In this document: positions 20,250 to 30,202 of the stretch, in pieces
How the letters are laid out: each line of letters begins with the position of its first letter
Numbering within the stretch: the stretch's first letter is position 1
Assembly (NCBI GenBank): GCA_902593475.1
Contig: CACJIM010000007.1
Span: 1 to 60,606, forward strand
Origin: an uncultured Candidatus Actinomarina sp.
Lineage (GTDB): Bacteria; Actinomycetota; Acidimicrobiia; Actinomarinales; Actinomarinaceae
DNA: 60,606 bases
Direction: 5' to 3'
Made by a program: the position numbers and the translations under genes
The notes under the pieces: model-generated
What the model was told of the DNA's origin: nothing
Seen by the model: only the letters and a program-made list of their open reading frames with translations
The model's database searches: none

Positions 20250-20663
20250 TTAATCAACCTTTGGCGCATTTTTAAACTGTACTGGTATTCTTCCAGATCC
20301 ATAATTTTTTCTTAATGGATGCCCTTCCCAATCATCAGGCATTAAGATTCTTGTTAGGTCTGGATGGTCTTCAAAAATGATACCGAACATGTCATAGGCT
20401 TCTCTTTCATAAAAATTTGCACTGGGGTAAATTTCAGTTATTGAAGGTATTGTTAAATCTTCATCATTAACAAATACTTTTACTGTCTTACGTGAATTCT
20501 TTGAAGTTGATAAAAATTGAACAACTATTTCAAATCTAGGTTCTTTTTTTCTAAACCAATCAACTACTGTTAGGTCTACCATCATTTCAAATCCATCTTT
20601 TTTAAAGGATTCGATTAGTTCTTTATATTCTTCTGTTGTTGAACTAATAATTTCAGGGTTCAT
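20250..20663 (-). CDS. nuoC: NADH-quinone oxidoreductase subunit C
   Basis: [49 protein letters not shown]. Confidence 0.94.
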   Translation of the reverse strand: MNPEIISSTTEEYKELIESFKKDGFEMMVDLTVVDWFRKKEPRFEIVVQFLSTSKNSRKTVKVFVNDEDLTIPSITEIYPSANFYEREAYDMFGIIFEDHPDLTRILMPDDWEGHPLRKNYGSGRIPVQFKNAPKVD

Positions 20664-21121
20664 CTATTTATCTCTCCATCCATTATTTTGTCGTGTAAAG
20701 TTAAAATTCCATGCATGAGCGACTGTGGTCCTGGTGGGCATCCGGGAACATAAATATCAACTGGAACTATGTGGTCTACACCCTGAACTAAAGCATAGTT
20801 GTTGAACATTCCACCAGTTGAAGAGCAAGCGCCCATAGCGATTACCCATTTAGGATCAGCCATTTGATCATAAACTTGTCTTAACACTGGTGCCATTTTT
20901 TGAGATACTCTTCCAGCTACAATCATCAAGTCTGCTTGTCGGGGTGATGCTCTAAAAACTTCCATTCCATATCTTGCTAGATCATACTTAGCACTTCCAG
21001 CAGCCATCATTTCTATTGCACAGCATGCAAGTCCAAATGTGACTGGCCACATTGACTGAGTCCTTGACCATCTGACAGCTTTATCAATAGTTGTTGTGAA
21101 GATATTGTCTGGAGTGTACAT
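20660..21121 (-). CDS. nuoB: NADH-quinone oxidoreductase subunit B
   Basis: [63 protein letters not shown]. Confidence 0.96.
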   Translation of the reverse strand: MYTPDNIFTTTIDKAVRWSRTQSMWPVTFGLACCAIEMMAAGSAKYDLARYGMEVFRASPRQADLMIVAGRVSQKMAPVLRQVYDQMADPKWVIAMGACSSTGGMFNNYALVQGVDHIVPVDIYVPGCPPGPQSLMHGILTLHDKIMDGEINR

Positions 21122-21522
21122 TATGCCACCTCCTGCAATTCTTCTTTGAAGTATCTCTCTCTACGTGGAATATTCCAATCTAGCACTCCTTTTTTCCAGA
21201 CATAGTAAAGAGTCTCTAAAACAAAAAATGTAAATATTGATATGGCAGCTATGCCGAACCATCCTAAGTCATTAAACCTTGTAGCCCATGCAAATAAAAA
21301 TATTATTTCAATGTCAAAAACAATATAAAGCATTGCAACCATGTAAAACTTGACTGGAAACCTTTGAGATGGTTCAACTTCTGGAAAAATCCCACATTCA
21401 TAGGGTGCAAGTTTTTCAGGTGTTGCTTTTTTTGGCGATAATATATATGAAGCACCAAGTGAAGCCAAAGCAAAACCAACTGCAACAACTAACATAACCA
21501 GTATCGGAAGCCAATCTAACAT
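21121..21522 (-). CDS. nuoA: NADH-quinone oxidoreductase subunit A
   Basis: [49 protein letters not shown] upstream. Confidence 0.95.
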   Translation of the reverse strand: MLDWLPILVMLVVAVGFALASLGASYILSPKKATPEKLAPYECGIFPEVEPSQRFPVKFYMVAMLYIVFDIEIIFLFAWATRFNDLGWFGIAAISIFTFFVLETLYYVWKKGVLDWNIPRRERYFKEELQEVA

Positions 21523-21535
21523 GTTCCCTCCATAT

Positions 21536-21553
21536 TTGTGAAATATTTCACAA
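21536..21553. promoter_or_regulatory. Rex operator (perfect palindrome TTGTGAAATATTTCACAA) upstream of nuoA
   Basis: Exact match to the TTGTGAAnnnnTTCACAA Rex consensus, just upstream of the nuoA SD; rex is about 1.4 kb away. Confidence 0.9.
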
Positions 21554-21601
21554 GCACTATTCTCATTTTAGTACTAAAAATATGTTAAATAATTTCGCTT
21601 A

Positions 21602-22867
21602 TTAGTTTTTTGAACTTAGTGTTAAAAGTTTTGTTGGAATCATAAATTTATACGCTATCTTCAAAACTTCTTTTAAAGTTAGGTAGGCTTCGTCAAATAA
21701 TAATTCCACAACAAAGTCAATTGTATCCTGATCATTTGAGGCAACTCTTAACAATCTTTTGGTCATAAATGGACTCTGTAAAACTAGTCTTGCTAGAGCA
21801 CAACTTAAAAAGTGTTTTCTGAATCTTTTGCTGAACTCTTTTTCGTATAAGTCAATTCCATCACTTAATTTTTCTGAATGAATTATTTCATGAGTATTTT
21901 TAGCTAATAAATAACCTGCTTCCATGCCATAGAATATTCCCTCTCCACTCATCGGATTGATCATTGAGCTTGCATCTCCAATTAATGCAATATTTAGATC
22001 TTTATTTCGCTTTGGTCTCGATGAAGCAAAAGGAAGTAAATATGATTTTTGTTTTCTAATATTCTCAACAATTACTCCTCTGCTTTCGAGCTCAGAAACA
22101 AAATTATCTAGTAGTACATTAATATCTAATTTATCTTTTTTAAATATGCTGACCGGAACACCAATTCCTATATTTAACAAATTACCCTTACTTGGAAAAG
22201 CCCAAGCATATCCTTTGTCTGCAGATACATTTATTTCAAACATAAGCGTTCTCTCATTAAATATCTCTAAGTAGTTAGGACTATCAATGTATGCCCTTAT
22301 AGCTATTGCTTTATGCCAATCAGAATTCGATTTATAACTTAATTTTTTTCTGATTCTTGAATTTGCTCCATCGGCCCCTACAAGAATCTTTGTTAAAAAC
22401 TCTAAGTTTTCATTTTCATTCTTGATTTGTACACTTAAACTTTTGTCCAAATTAGAAGTGAAGTCTACAAAACTATATCCTTCATAAACATCAACTCCAC
22501 ATTCCTTAGCTAAGTCCAATATTCTATTATCTAGGTCTACTCGTGGAATAACATATACAATTGAATCTTCCTTATTTTTTACTTCAGGAATATAATTTTG
22601 AATACCAATGTTGTCCGGCCCGTAAAGAGTTGTTGAAACAACTTGTGGCTCACCATCTAAAATATGTTCATTGTTAAATCTTTTTAATGCATTTATTACT
22701 CCAGGACCAATCGCATCACCACATGATTTATCTCTTGGAAATATTGCTTTATCAACTAATCCAACAGTTAAGTTGGGATTTAGGTTTTTATAAGAAATAG
22801 CAGCGTTTGCACCAGCTGGGCCGGCACCAATTATTAAAACGTCATAATTTTTAGGGCTTTTTTCCAT
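21602..22867 (-). CDS. Geranylgeranyl-reductase-family FAD oxidoreductase (possible menaquinone isoprenoid reductase)
   Basis: DVLIIGAGPAGANAAISYKN FAD motif; FPRDKSCGDAIGPG; LIGDASSMINPMSGEGIFYGMEAGYLLA. Confidence 0.85.
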   Translation of the reverse strand: MEKSPKNYDVLIIGAGPAGANAAISYKNLNPNLTVGLVDKAIFPRDKSCGDAIGPGVINALKRFNNEHILDGEPQVVSTTLYGPDNIGIQNYIPEVKNKEDSIVYVIPRVDLDNRILDLAKECGVDVYEGYSFVDFTSNLDKSLSVQIKNENENLEFLTKILVGADGANSRIRKKLSYKSNSDWHKAIAIRAYIDSPNYLEIFNERTLMFEINVSADKGYAWAFPSKGNLLNIGIGVPVSIFKKDKLDINVLLDNFVSELESRGVIVENIRKQKSYLLPFASSRPKRNKDLNIALIGDASSMINPMSGEGIFYGMEAGYLLAKNTHEIIHSEKLSDGIDLYEKEFSKRFRKHFLSCALARLVLQSPFMTKRLLRVASNDQDTIDFVVELLFDEAYLTLKEVLKIAYKFMIPTKLLTLSSKN

Positions 22868-22941
22868 ATTTTACTAACTTACATTGTATTTCCATTAATA
22901 CGAAACTAAATAAAGCTAATAAATAACTTTAAATAATTACA

Positions 22942-22947
22942 TATAAT
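22942..22947 (+). promoter_or_regulatory. Putative -10 element (TATAAT) of rex
   Basis: Consensus hexamer 27 nt upstream of the GTG start. Confidence 0.4.
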
Positions 22948-22974
22948 TTCAGTATCTAATTAGATTGTGCATTA

Positions 22975-23619
22975 GTGAAAGAAAATAAGAAAATACCACC
23001 AGCTACGGTAAAGAGATTACCGCTCTATTTACAGTGTCTGGATCTAGTGGGTGATGATGAAATTGGTATTTCATCAAGTAAATTAGCTGAACTAGCTAAA
23101 GTAAATGATGCTCAAGTTAGACGAGATTTGTCATATCTTGGTACGCTAGGCACAAGAGGTGTTGGTTATGATATCTCTACTCTTAGAAATCAACTTCAGC
23201 TTGAACTAGGCCTTGTCGAAGGCTGGAGTGCTGTAATTGTTGGTATTGGTAATTTGGGTTCAGCTTTGGCACATTATGGTGGATTTAGAGAAAAGGGTTT
23301 TGGAATTGTTGGACTGTTTGATGATGATCCTAAGAAAATTAATAGTCAAGTAGCAGGCTTAGTTATCAAACCTTTAAGTGACTTAGAAAAGTACTGTGAA
23401 AAATTCAACGTAGCAATTGGAATAATTGCGACTCCTGGCGAATATGCTCAGGGTGTTGCAGATCAATTAATTGGATGCGGAGTAAGATCAATTCTTAACT
23501 TTGCCCCTGTACTTCTCAAAAATGTACCTGATGTACAAATAAGATCAGTTGACCTCTCCCAAGAATTACAAATTTTGAGTTATTACCTAGATAGACCTGT
23601 CCTAAAAGCAGTTGACTAG
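22975..23619 (+). CDS. rex: Redox-sensing transcriptional repressor Rex
   Basis: PPATVKRLPLYLQCLDLV, LAKVNDAQVRRDLSYLGTLGTRGVGYDI, VIVGIGNLGSALAHYGGF; GTG start. Confidence 0.96.
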   Translation: MKENKKIPPATVKRLPLYLQCLDLVGDDEIGISSSKLAELAKVNDAQVRRDLSYLGTLGTRGVGYDISTLRNQLQLELGLVEGWSAVIVGIGNLGSALAHYGGFREKGFGIVGLFDDDPKKINSQVAGLVIKPLSDLEKYCEKFNVAIGIIATPGEYAQGVADQLIGCGVRSILNFAPVLLKNVPDVQIRSVDLSQELQILSYYLDRPVLKAVD

Positions 23620-23620
23620 A

Positions 23621-24901
23621 CTATTTTTGATACATATATCCTAATACTGCTCTAATTACCAAACTAACATTTAAACTTAACCAAAGTGTTGATATAGTAT
23701 TTTCAATTCTTAGAAGATAACTACAAATTAAAAATCCTGAAATTGAGGAAATTACAGTTAACAGTGAGAATTCTTTTGACTTATCAAGTCCCAACAAAAT
23801 TCCATCCCAAAGAAATGCAAAACAACCAATAAATAAACTTGCAGCTACCATCAATTTTAAATTTGTGTTTAGTAATGAATCAAAACTGCTAGCAGCAAAT
23901 AACTGTACAAAATCTTCAAGAAATATTAGTGTTGCTACGGTAAGGAAGATCGAAATTAAAGTTGTTACAGAAATAAGTTCTTTTTGTAATATAGATTTCT
24001 GATATTTTTCATTTTTTGAAATTAATTCAGAAATTAAAGTTTGTGAGGCTATTGCAATTGCGTCGACAAAAATATATCCAACAGACCAAAGTTGTAAAAG
24101 AATATGCTGTAGAGCAATTTCTTCCATTGACATTAATGAAGACCTATTTCTTAAGTAGGCCATGAAAAGAGTCAAAAATAGTGACCGAATGAGTATATAA
24201 ACACCAACACTGAAAAATTTCTTTCTCATGCTAACTTTGTCAACATTTTCACTTGTTGAGGAGAGGTTGTTTTGGTGCTTTTTTAATACAACAGTTGAAT
24301 AAATTGACGAACAAAAGAACGCAAGTGAGCTTGCAAAGCCAATTCCAGCTGCACCAAAACCTAGGAATAAGCCAAAAAACAAGCTATAAACTATATTGAA
24401 AGCTGACACTATAAAAGCACTATAAAAAGTGATCTTGGCAACTTTAAGGCCCCTCAAAACAGCTGTTGAGTGCATATTTACTAAGTAAAATGGTAATCCA
24501 ACACATCTAAAAATTAGATAGTCAGATGACAAAACTTTGATCTTATTGGTTGGCTCAAATGTAGAAATAAAATAGTCACTACTTAAATAAAGAATTAAGA
24601 ATGAAACTAAACCTAATAATATAGATACATTTCTTCCAAACTTTATGAAATAATTTAATTTATTTACTTCATTTTTTGTATTTAATGATGATACAAGTGG
24701 TGTTGTTCCATACGCTAAAAATATAAAAACCCAGATGAAAACAAAATAAATTGTTTCACCAATCCCAATAGCAGAGAGAGTATCTAGATTTATAATACTT
24801 GCTATTTTTGAATCAATTAACCCTACTATTGGTTCCAACGCAAGCCATAGAAATATTGGATAAGAATTAATCCATATGTCTTTTCTAACAGAATTAATCA
24901 T
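23621..24901 (-). CDS. MATE-family efflux transporter (DinF-like)
   Basis: Polytopic; N-terminal IFLWLALEPIVGLIDSKIASIINLDTLSAIGIGETIYF typical of MATE/DinF. Confidence 0.82.
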   Translation of the reverse strand: MINSVRKDIWINSYPIFLWLALEPIVGLIDSKIASIINLDTLSAIGIGETIYFVFIWVFIFLAYGTTPLVSSLNTKNEVNKLNYFIKFGRNVSILLGLVSFLILYLSSDYFISTFEPTNKIKVLSSDYLIFRCVGLPFYLVNMHSTAVLRGLKVAKITFYSAFIVSAFNIVYSLFFGLFLGFGAAGIGFASSLAFFCSSIYSTVVLKKHQNNLSSTSENVDKVSMRKKFFSVGVYILIRSLFLTLFMAYLRNRSSLMSMEEIALQHILLQLWSVGYIFVDAIAIASQTLISELISKNEKYQKSILQKELISVTTLISIFLTVATLIFLEDFVQLFAASSFDSLLNTNLKLMVAASLFIGCFAFLWDGILLGLDKSKEFSLLTVISSISGFLICSYLLRIENTISTLWLSLNVSLVIRAVLGYMYQK

Positions 24902-25193
24902 TAAATTTTCTTGCTTTAGTTAGGCCCCATAACATAATTTGTTCATGTGCATCAGGTCCTAAATTTTGTGGTGTAATAATTTTCTTCAGATCATATTTAT
25001 TTTTTACAAACTCGTTTAAAAATTGAGTTGGGGTTTGTGTTTGGTCGATATACGGAAGAGAAAATTCAGAAAATAATTCATTCTCTAATGTTTGAAAATC
25101 AGATTCTTCTATTTTGACTTTTTCATTTTTTAGGTAAAACTTTAAACCATTAGTTAAAATCTTTACGAAAGAATTTATATCAATACTACTCAT
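24894..25193 (-). CDS. Conserved hypothetical protein, 99 aa
   Basis: Overlaps both neighbours by a few bases as in an operon. Confidence 0.55.
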   Translation of the reverse strand: MSSIDINSFVKILTNGLKFYLKNEKVKIEESDFQTLENELFSEFSLPYIDQTQTPTQFLNEFVKNKYDLKKIITPQNLGPDAHEQIMLWGLTKARKFND

Positions 25194-26200
25194 GAAAAAA
25201 CCTGAACAATTATTAGTCCAATCGGTCCTGATACTACTCCAATACCTACCCTGCGAAATTCATTATCTAAAATAGTATTTCTATGTGAATCTGATTGCAT
25301 TAAGCTTTGATGACCTGACCTTACAGTTGATGCAATTGCTAAGTTTTCTCCTACTGTTGTAAAAGGAAAGCCAACTTTTGAGAGTCTTTCATTAACACTT
25401 TCACCATTATTTGGATTCTGATGACACCAAAAACCACCGACATACATTTCATATGCATAAGCTTGAGCAACATTGGATAATATTTGATTTAGCTCAAGTC
25501 CATCAACATTTTCATTTTGTCTCTCTAGAGAAAGTAAGTTATAAATCTCTATAGAAAAATCTTGTCGCGACTGAAGATTGGATTCATTATATCTTGGAAT
25601 TTCTAGACAACCATCATCATCAACGACTACAGATGATTTCCCGGTTAAATAATTAATCCTATTTACAACTTTTAACAAATCCGTACCGATAACCACTTCT
25701 AAAGTTTGTTGAGGTGATCCTTCTGGGCTTACATAGAAATTAACAAGATTTGATTCTTTTACCGAATTTTCAAATAAGTTTGGGAGATTTACAATGTTTA
25801 GTGCAGTAAAAATTAAAGTCAGAATTAAATTACTTACTAAAAGTGATATGGCAGCTCCCAAAGCTTTGCTTCCTAAATCTGAAGTCTTTATACGATTATT
25901 TAACAAATTTTGTAGAAATGATGCAATAGTTAATATTGCTACAAAAATTATTATGCCCCCAAATACTTCTGACAACTGTAGATTTGAATTTAACCAACTG
26001 CTAATGTATGCACCAATCTCATCTGAATATCGAAAACTTAGGGAAACAGCAATTAAAAGTGAAAATAGATAAAATATTTGAAAAACTGCCCCTTTTTTCC
26101 ATCCCAAATAGAGGAAATAAAGCATGAAAATATACATAAATACGTCCAAATACTGTTGATTAGATAAATCAATTAGTAAATTTTCGATTATTTCACTCAT
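25190..26200 (-). CDS. CvpA-like membrane domain fused to an extracytoplasmic CAP (SCP/PR-1) domain
   Basis: N-terminal TM segments (YLGWKKGAVFQIFYLFSLLIAVSLSFRYSDEIGAYI) and C-terminal VGENLAIASTVRSGHQSLMQSDSHRNTILDNEFRRVGIGV. Confidence 0.75.
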   Translation of the reverse strand: MSEIIENLLIDLSNQQYLDVFMYIFMLYFLYLGWKKGAVFQIFYLFSLLIAVSLSFRYSDEIGAYISSWLNSNLQLSEVFGGIIIFVAILTIASFLQNLLNNRIKTSDLGSKALGAAISLLVSNLILTLIFTALNIVNLPNLFENSVKESNLVNFYVSPEGSPQQTLEVVIGTDLLKVVNRINYLTGKSSVVVDDDGCLEIPRYNESNLQSRQDFSIEIYNLLSLERQNENVDGLELNQILSNVAQAYAYEMYVGGFWCHQNPNNGESVNERLSKVGFPFTTVGENLAIASTVRSGHQSLMQSDSHRNTILDNEFRRVGIGVVSGPIGLIIVQVFS

Positions 26201-26274
26201 TATTACCCATTTTATTTGTAAATTATTTAATTCTGCTATTGAATAGTACTAAATATCCGCTATTGTTTAATAAT

Positions 26275-26298
26275 TCCTACAAATTAGTAGGATTTTTT
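26275..26298 (+). terminator. Terminator-like hairpin with T6 tract in the 5' leader of the liv substrate-binding gene
   Basis: TCCTAC-AAATTA-GTAGGA followed by TTTTTT. Confidence 0.5.
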
Positions 26299-26326
26299 AA
26301 TTTCAGTGACTGAAAGGAAATTATAT

Positions 26327-27625
26327 ATGAAGAATCGCAAAGCTTTGGCTTTGATTGCGATTTTAGCACTTGTTGCTGCGGCTTGTGGCGGTAGTGATGG
26401 TGGAAGTGATGATGCAGTAGTGGAAGTTGAAACAACTGAAGCACCTGCAACAACTGAAGCCCCTACAACTACAGCTGCTCCTGCGCCTGCTAGTGATCCA
26501 TTAATTTTGGCATCTTTAATGCCATTATCTGGTGACCTTGCATCGTTAGGACCTGGTATTGCACTAGGTGCAGCTCTTGCTGTTGAGCAAATCAATGCTG
26601 CTGGCGGTATAAACGGACAACCAGTTCAACTTATTGAAGGTGATAGTGGTTGTGATGGAGCTGTAGCTCTTACAAGTTTAAATGATGTAATTGCCCAAGG
26701 TGCTCAAGGTGTTATGGGAGCTGCATGTAGCGGTACCTCACTAGCTATTCTTGACACAGCAATTGCAGCTGAAGTTGTAATGGTATCTCCATCAAATACA
26801 AGTCCTCAATTTACCAAAATGGATAAAAAAGGATTTTATGCAAGAACTGCTCCTTCCGATCTTCTACAAGGTGATGTTTTGGCATCATTATTAATTGAAG
26901 ATGGTGTAGGTACAGTTTCTATTATTTCAAGAGCAGATGCTTATGGTAGAGGTCTAGCAGAAGCAACTGCTGCTGCGTTTGAAGCTGCAGGAGGAACAGT
27001 TAAAACAATTGTTTATCATGCTCCTGATGCGACAGAATTTACTGCTGAAGTAACAGCTGTCGGTAAAGGTGCTTCTGATGCTATTGTTGGAATCTTATTC
27101 CCAGAAACTGGTTGTGGAGTATTGCAACCTGCTTTTGAGCAAGGATTATTAGATACACCTTGGTATATGACTGATGGTGTAAAAGATGCTGGTCTTGCAT
27201 CTTTGTGTGGACTTGGTACCGCACTTGATGGATTTAAAGGTACTGCACCTGGTTCTGCAGCTGGAGAAGCTAAAGATGCTTTTGAAGCTGCTTATGCTGG
27301 AGTTAGTGCCGACGGATCACCAACATTTATTTTTGCTCCACAAGCATATGATGCTGTCATGTTAATGGCAATATCAGCTGCTGCAAATGGTGTTACTGGA
27401 CCTGAAATTGCTTCAGGACTAGTCGAAGCATCATCTGGTGGAGAAAAATGTATTGGAGTTAGCTGTATAGCACTTGCTGCTGACGGCGTTGACGTAGACT
27501 ATGTTGGAGCTTCTGGTGAGATTGAATTAAATCAAGCTGGTGACCCAACTGCTGCTACATATGATATTTGGACAACTGAGGGTGATACTAACCCAGTCCT
27601 TAAATCAGTAGACTTCGGTTCATAA
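26327..27625 (+). CDS. Branched-chain amino-acid type ABC transporter substrate-binding lipoprotein
   Basis: MKNRKALALIAILALVAAACGG lipobox, T/A/P-rich linker, type I periplasmic binding fold (LASLMPLSGDLASLGPGIALGAALAVEQINAAGGINGQPVQLIEGDSGCD). ATG 26327 with SD AAAGGAAA. Confidence 0.9.
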   Translation: MKNRKALALIAILALVAAACGGSDGGSDDAVVEVETTEAPATTEAPTTTAAPAPASDPLILASLMPLSGDLASLGPGIALGAALAVEQINAAGGINGQPVQLIEGDSGCDGAVALTSLNDVIAQGAQGVMGAACSGTSLAILDTAIAAEVVMVSPSNTSPQFTKMDKKGFYARTAPSDLLQGDVLASLLIEDGVGTVSIISRADAYGRGLAEATAAAFEAAGGTVKTIVYHAPDATEFTAEVTAVGKGASDAIVGILFPETGCGVLQPAFEQGLLDTPWYMTDGVKDAGLASLCGLGTALDGFKGTAPGSAAGEAKDAFEAAYAGVSADGSPTFIFAPQAYDAVMLMAISAAANGVTGPEIASGLVEASSGGEKCIGVSCIALAADGVDVDYVGASGEIELNQAGDPTAATYDIWTTEGDTNPVLKSVDFGS

Positions 27626-27640
27626 TCTTTAATTAGATTT

Positions 27641-27673
27641 AAAAAAAGGCCTGAGAAATCAGGCCTTTTTTTT
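27641..27673. terminator. Bidirectional intrinsic terminator between the convergent SBP and livF genes
   Basis: AAAAAAAGGCCTGAGAAATCAGGCCTTTTTTTT: GGCCTGA/TCAGGCC stem with A/T tracts on both sides. Confidence 0.95.
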
Positions 27674-28409
27674 ATAGCTTACCTAAATATAAATCAATAA
27701 CTCTAGGGTCATTCAGTAAATCTTCACCGTTGCCCTGGTATGCATTTCGTCCCTGATCAAGAACATAGCCTCTGTCACTAAATGCAAGTGCTCTTTTAGC
27801 ATTTTGTTCAACTAATAATATAGAAACTCCTGAATCATTTATTTCTTTAATTGAAGAAAAAACTTCATTAATTGCTACAGGAGATAAACCTGCTGATGGT
27901 TCATCAAGTAATAAAAGATTTGGTGATGTTATTAAAGCTCTTGCTAAAGCAAGGATTTGTCGTTGTCCACCAGACAAGTTTCCAGCTTTATCTTTTTTTC
28001 TATCAGACAACATTGGGAAATCAGAGAATGTTTTTTTTATCGCCTCCCTTTTATTTTTTATGCTCCATGATCCAATTTCTAGATTTTCTTCAATTGTTAA
28101 GGATGGGAAAACATTTGCTACTTGAGGAACGTAACCTATGCCTTCCATGACAATTTTATGTGTAGATAAATTAGTTTTTTCAATTCCATTTATATAAAAT
28201 CTGCCTGCAGAAACTTTTATTAAACTCATTATTGCTTTTAATAAAGTTGATTTTCCTGCCCCGTTTGGTCCTATGATTGAAACAATTTCACCATCGTTAA
28301 CTACTAAGTCAACTCCCTGTAAAATGTTTAAACCTTTAACATACCCAGCTGCAATTCCATTACACTCTAAAATTGTTTTATTCATCATCTTTCCCCAGAT
28401 AAGCTTCAA
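27672..28409 (-). CDS. livF: Branched-chain amino-acid ABC transporter ATP-binding protein LivF
   Basis: IIGPNGAGKSTLLKAIMSL, LSGGQRQILALARALITSPNLLLLDEPSAGLSP. Start probably at the internal MMNKTILE. Confidence 0.9.
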   Translation of the reverse strand: MKLIWGKMMNKTILECNGIAAGYVKGLNILQGVDLVVNDGEIVSIIGPNGAGKSTLLKAIMSLIKVSAGRFYINGIEKTNLSTHKIVMEGIGYVPQVANVFPSLTIEENLEIGSWSIKNKREAIKKTFSDFPMLSDRKKDKAGNLSGGQRQILALARALITSPNLLLLDEPSAGLSPVAINEVFSSIKEINDSGVSILLVEQNAKRALAFSDRGYVLDQGRNAYQGNGEDLLNDPRVIDLYLGKL

Positions 28410-29148
28410 TTACATTTTTATTAGTTCTAATTTCATTAGGACTACCATCAGCAATTAATGAACCCTCAGCAAGTACAACAACCCTCTCGGAAATCTTCAT
28501 TACGGCTTCTATATTATGTTCGACCATAACTATTGTGATTCCGTCTTCTGACAATTTTTTAATAAGTGATAAAATATCCTCAGCTAATTTTGGATTAACT
28601 CCCGCCAATGGTTCGTCTAAAAGCAAAATTTCAGGTTCATTAATTATTGCCCTAGCAAGCTCAAGAAGTTTTTTCTGTCCACCAGAAAGTTCTCGAGCAT
28701 AAGAGTCAGCCATATGTCCAATATTTAAATCGTTCATAATTTCATTAGCCTTATCTTTAAGACTATTTTCATAAACTTTTTGTGAATTTAATTTTAAAAT
28801 TGACCTTAAGAAAGAGTCGTTATTAACATCCGAACCAGAAAAAAGTAAATTTTCCATAACCGTCATTCTGTCAAAAACTTTTGTCAATTGAAAAGTTCTT
28901 ACCATGCCCATTCTTGCAATCTTATATGGTTGTGAATTTGATATATTTTTTTCTTTCAAAAATATATCTCCGCTGTCCGCATTTTGAAATCCTGAAATTA
29001 AATCAAAAAAAGTAGTTTTGCCAGCGCCATTAGGCCCAATTACTGAAGTAAGCTCACCCTCTATAAATGACAACTCTTTTATGTCTACAGCTGTAATACC
29101 GCCGAAAGATTTTTTAAGATTTTTTACAGAAATTAAATTATTTAACAT
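28378..29148 (-). CDS. livG: Branched-chain amino-acid ABC transporter ATP-binding protein LivG
   Basis: VIGPNGAGKTTFFDLISGF, LSGGQKKLLELARAIINEPEILLLDEPLAGVNP. Confidence 0.92.
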   Translation of the reverse strand: MLNNLISVKNLKKSFGGITAVDIKELSFIEGELTSVIGPNGAGKTTFFDLISGFQNADSGDIFLKEKNISNSQPYKIARMGMVRTFQLTKVFDRMTVMENLLFSGSDVNNDSFLRSILKLNSQKVYENSLKDKANEIMNDLNIGHMADSYARELSGGQKKLLELARAIINEPEILLLDEPLAGVNPKLAEDILSLIKKLSEDGITIVMVEHNIEAVMKISERVVVLAEGSLIADGSPNEIRTNKNVIEAYLGKDDE

Positions 29149-30202
29149 CTAAAAGTAACTCTTCTTTTTTACCCAATAGCCCACTTGGTCTAAATATCAT
29201 TAGAAACATAATTAATACTCCAACTAAAAGAAATCTGACTCCAGCTAATTGTTGGCCATTTGCATTTTCAAACAAGAGGTATGCTAATCTGTCAGTTTCC
29301 GATATTATTACCCAAAAAATTATTGAACCAAAAATTGGACCTGTAATTGTACCTACGCCCCCCAATATCATAATTGCCCATACATAAAAAGTTAACAAAG
29401 GTATAAAAACTGTTGATTCAAGCGACCCATAGTTAAATGCTAAGAGGACTCCCGATAAACCTGCTATACCCGCTCCAAGCATGAAACTTTGAAGCTTAAG
29501 CCATACAGCATTTTTACCCATTGCTCTTACAGCATCTTCGTCTTCCCTGACAGCTCTTAATGCACGTCCCCAAGGTGACTTACTTAAGCGTTTTAAAAAT
29601 AAAACTGTAAAAAATATTGAAATCCAAGCTGCTAAACAGACCCAACCCTGAGAAGCAGAAAAACCTAAATTATCTGAAAGTTCGTCAATAAAACTGGGTC
29701 TGTATTTTTGAAAATTTTCTGTGTAGTTAATAATGCCGTAAACTCCACCTGTTATTGATTCTAGATCTCTTACGAGAAGCCTAAATATTTCTGCTGCAGC
29801 GATTGTAACAATTGCTAAATAGTCACCTCGTAATCTTATAGCTGGTAGTCCTAACAATAGACCGAATAAGGCTGCTGCTAAAATACCTATTATTAATGCT
29901 ACAAAAAAAGGTAGTCCAGTTGTGACTACAACTCCTTCTCTGCCTGCTGCATGAGGCATCAAAAGTAATGTAACATAAGCACCAACTCCCATAAATGAAG
30001 CATGGCCAAAATTTAAAAGTCCAGTCCAACCAAAATGAACATTCAATCCAATTGCACTTAGTCCATAAATTCCTGCAAATGTAACTAGATTCAAAAGAAT
30101 CCTAATAGCACCGTCGGGATTCAAGAAAAATACTAAATAAATTGAGAATATAGATATAGATAAAGCAAAAATAAACTGTAGTGAAAATCTTTTTGTAATC
30201 AT
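29138..30202 (-). CDS. livM: Branched-chain amino-acid ABC transporter permease LivM
   Basis: IGLNVHFGWTGLLNFGHASFMGVGAY; GRALRAVREDEDAVRAMGKN. Confidence 0.92.
   Translation of the reverse strand: MITKRFSLQFIFALSISIFSIYLVFFLNPDGAIRILLNLVTFAGIYGLSAIGLNVHFGWTGLLNFGHASFMGVGAYVTLLLMPHAAGREGVVVTTGLPFFVALIIGILAAALFGLLLGLPAIRLRGDYLAIVTIAAAEIFRLLVRDLESITGGVYGIINYTENFQKYRPSFIDELSDNLGFSASQGWVCLAAWISIFFTVLFLKRLSKSPWGRALRAVREDEDAVRAMGKNAVWLKLQSFMLGAGIAGLSGVLLAFNYGSLESTVFIPLLTFYVWAIMILGGVGTITGPIFGSIIFWVIISETDRLAYLLFENANGQQLAGVRFLLVGVLIMFLMIFRPSGLLGKKEELLLDVK

Noticed and set aside
26284-26595. 103-aa minus-strand ORF antisense to the liv SBP gene
   Set aside because: Low-complexity Ala/Val/Ser shadow of the signal peptide and T/A/P linker; no start signals.
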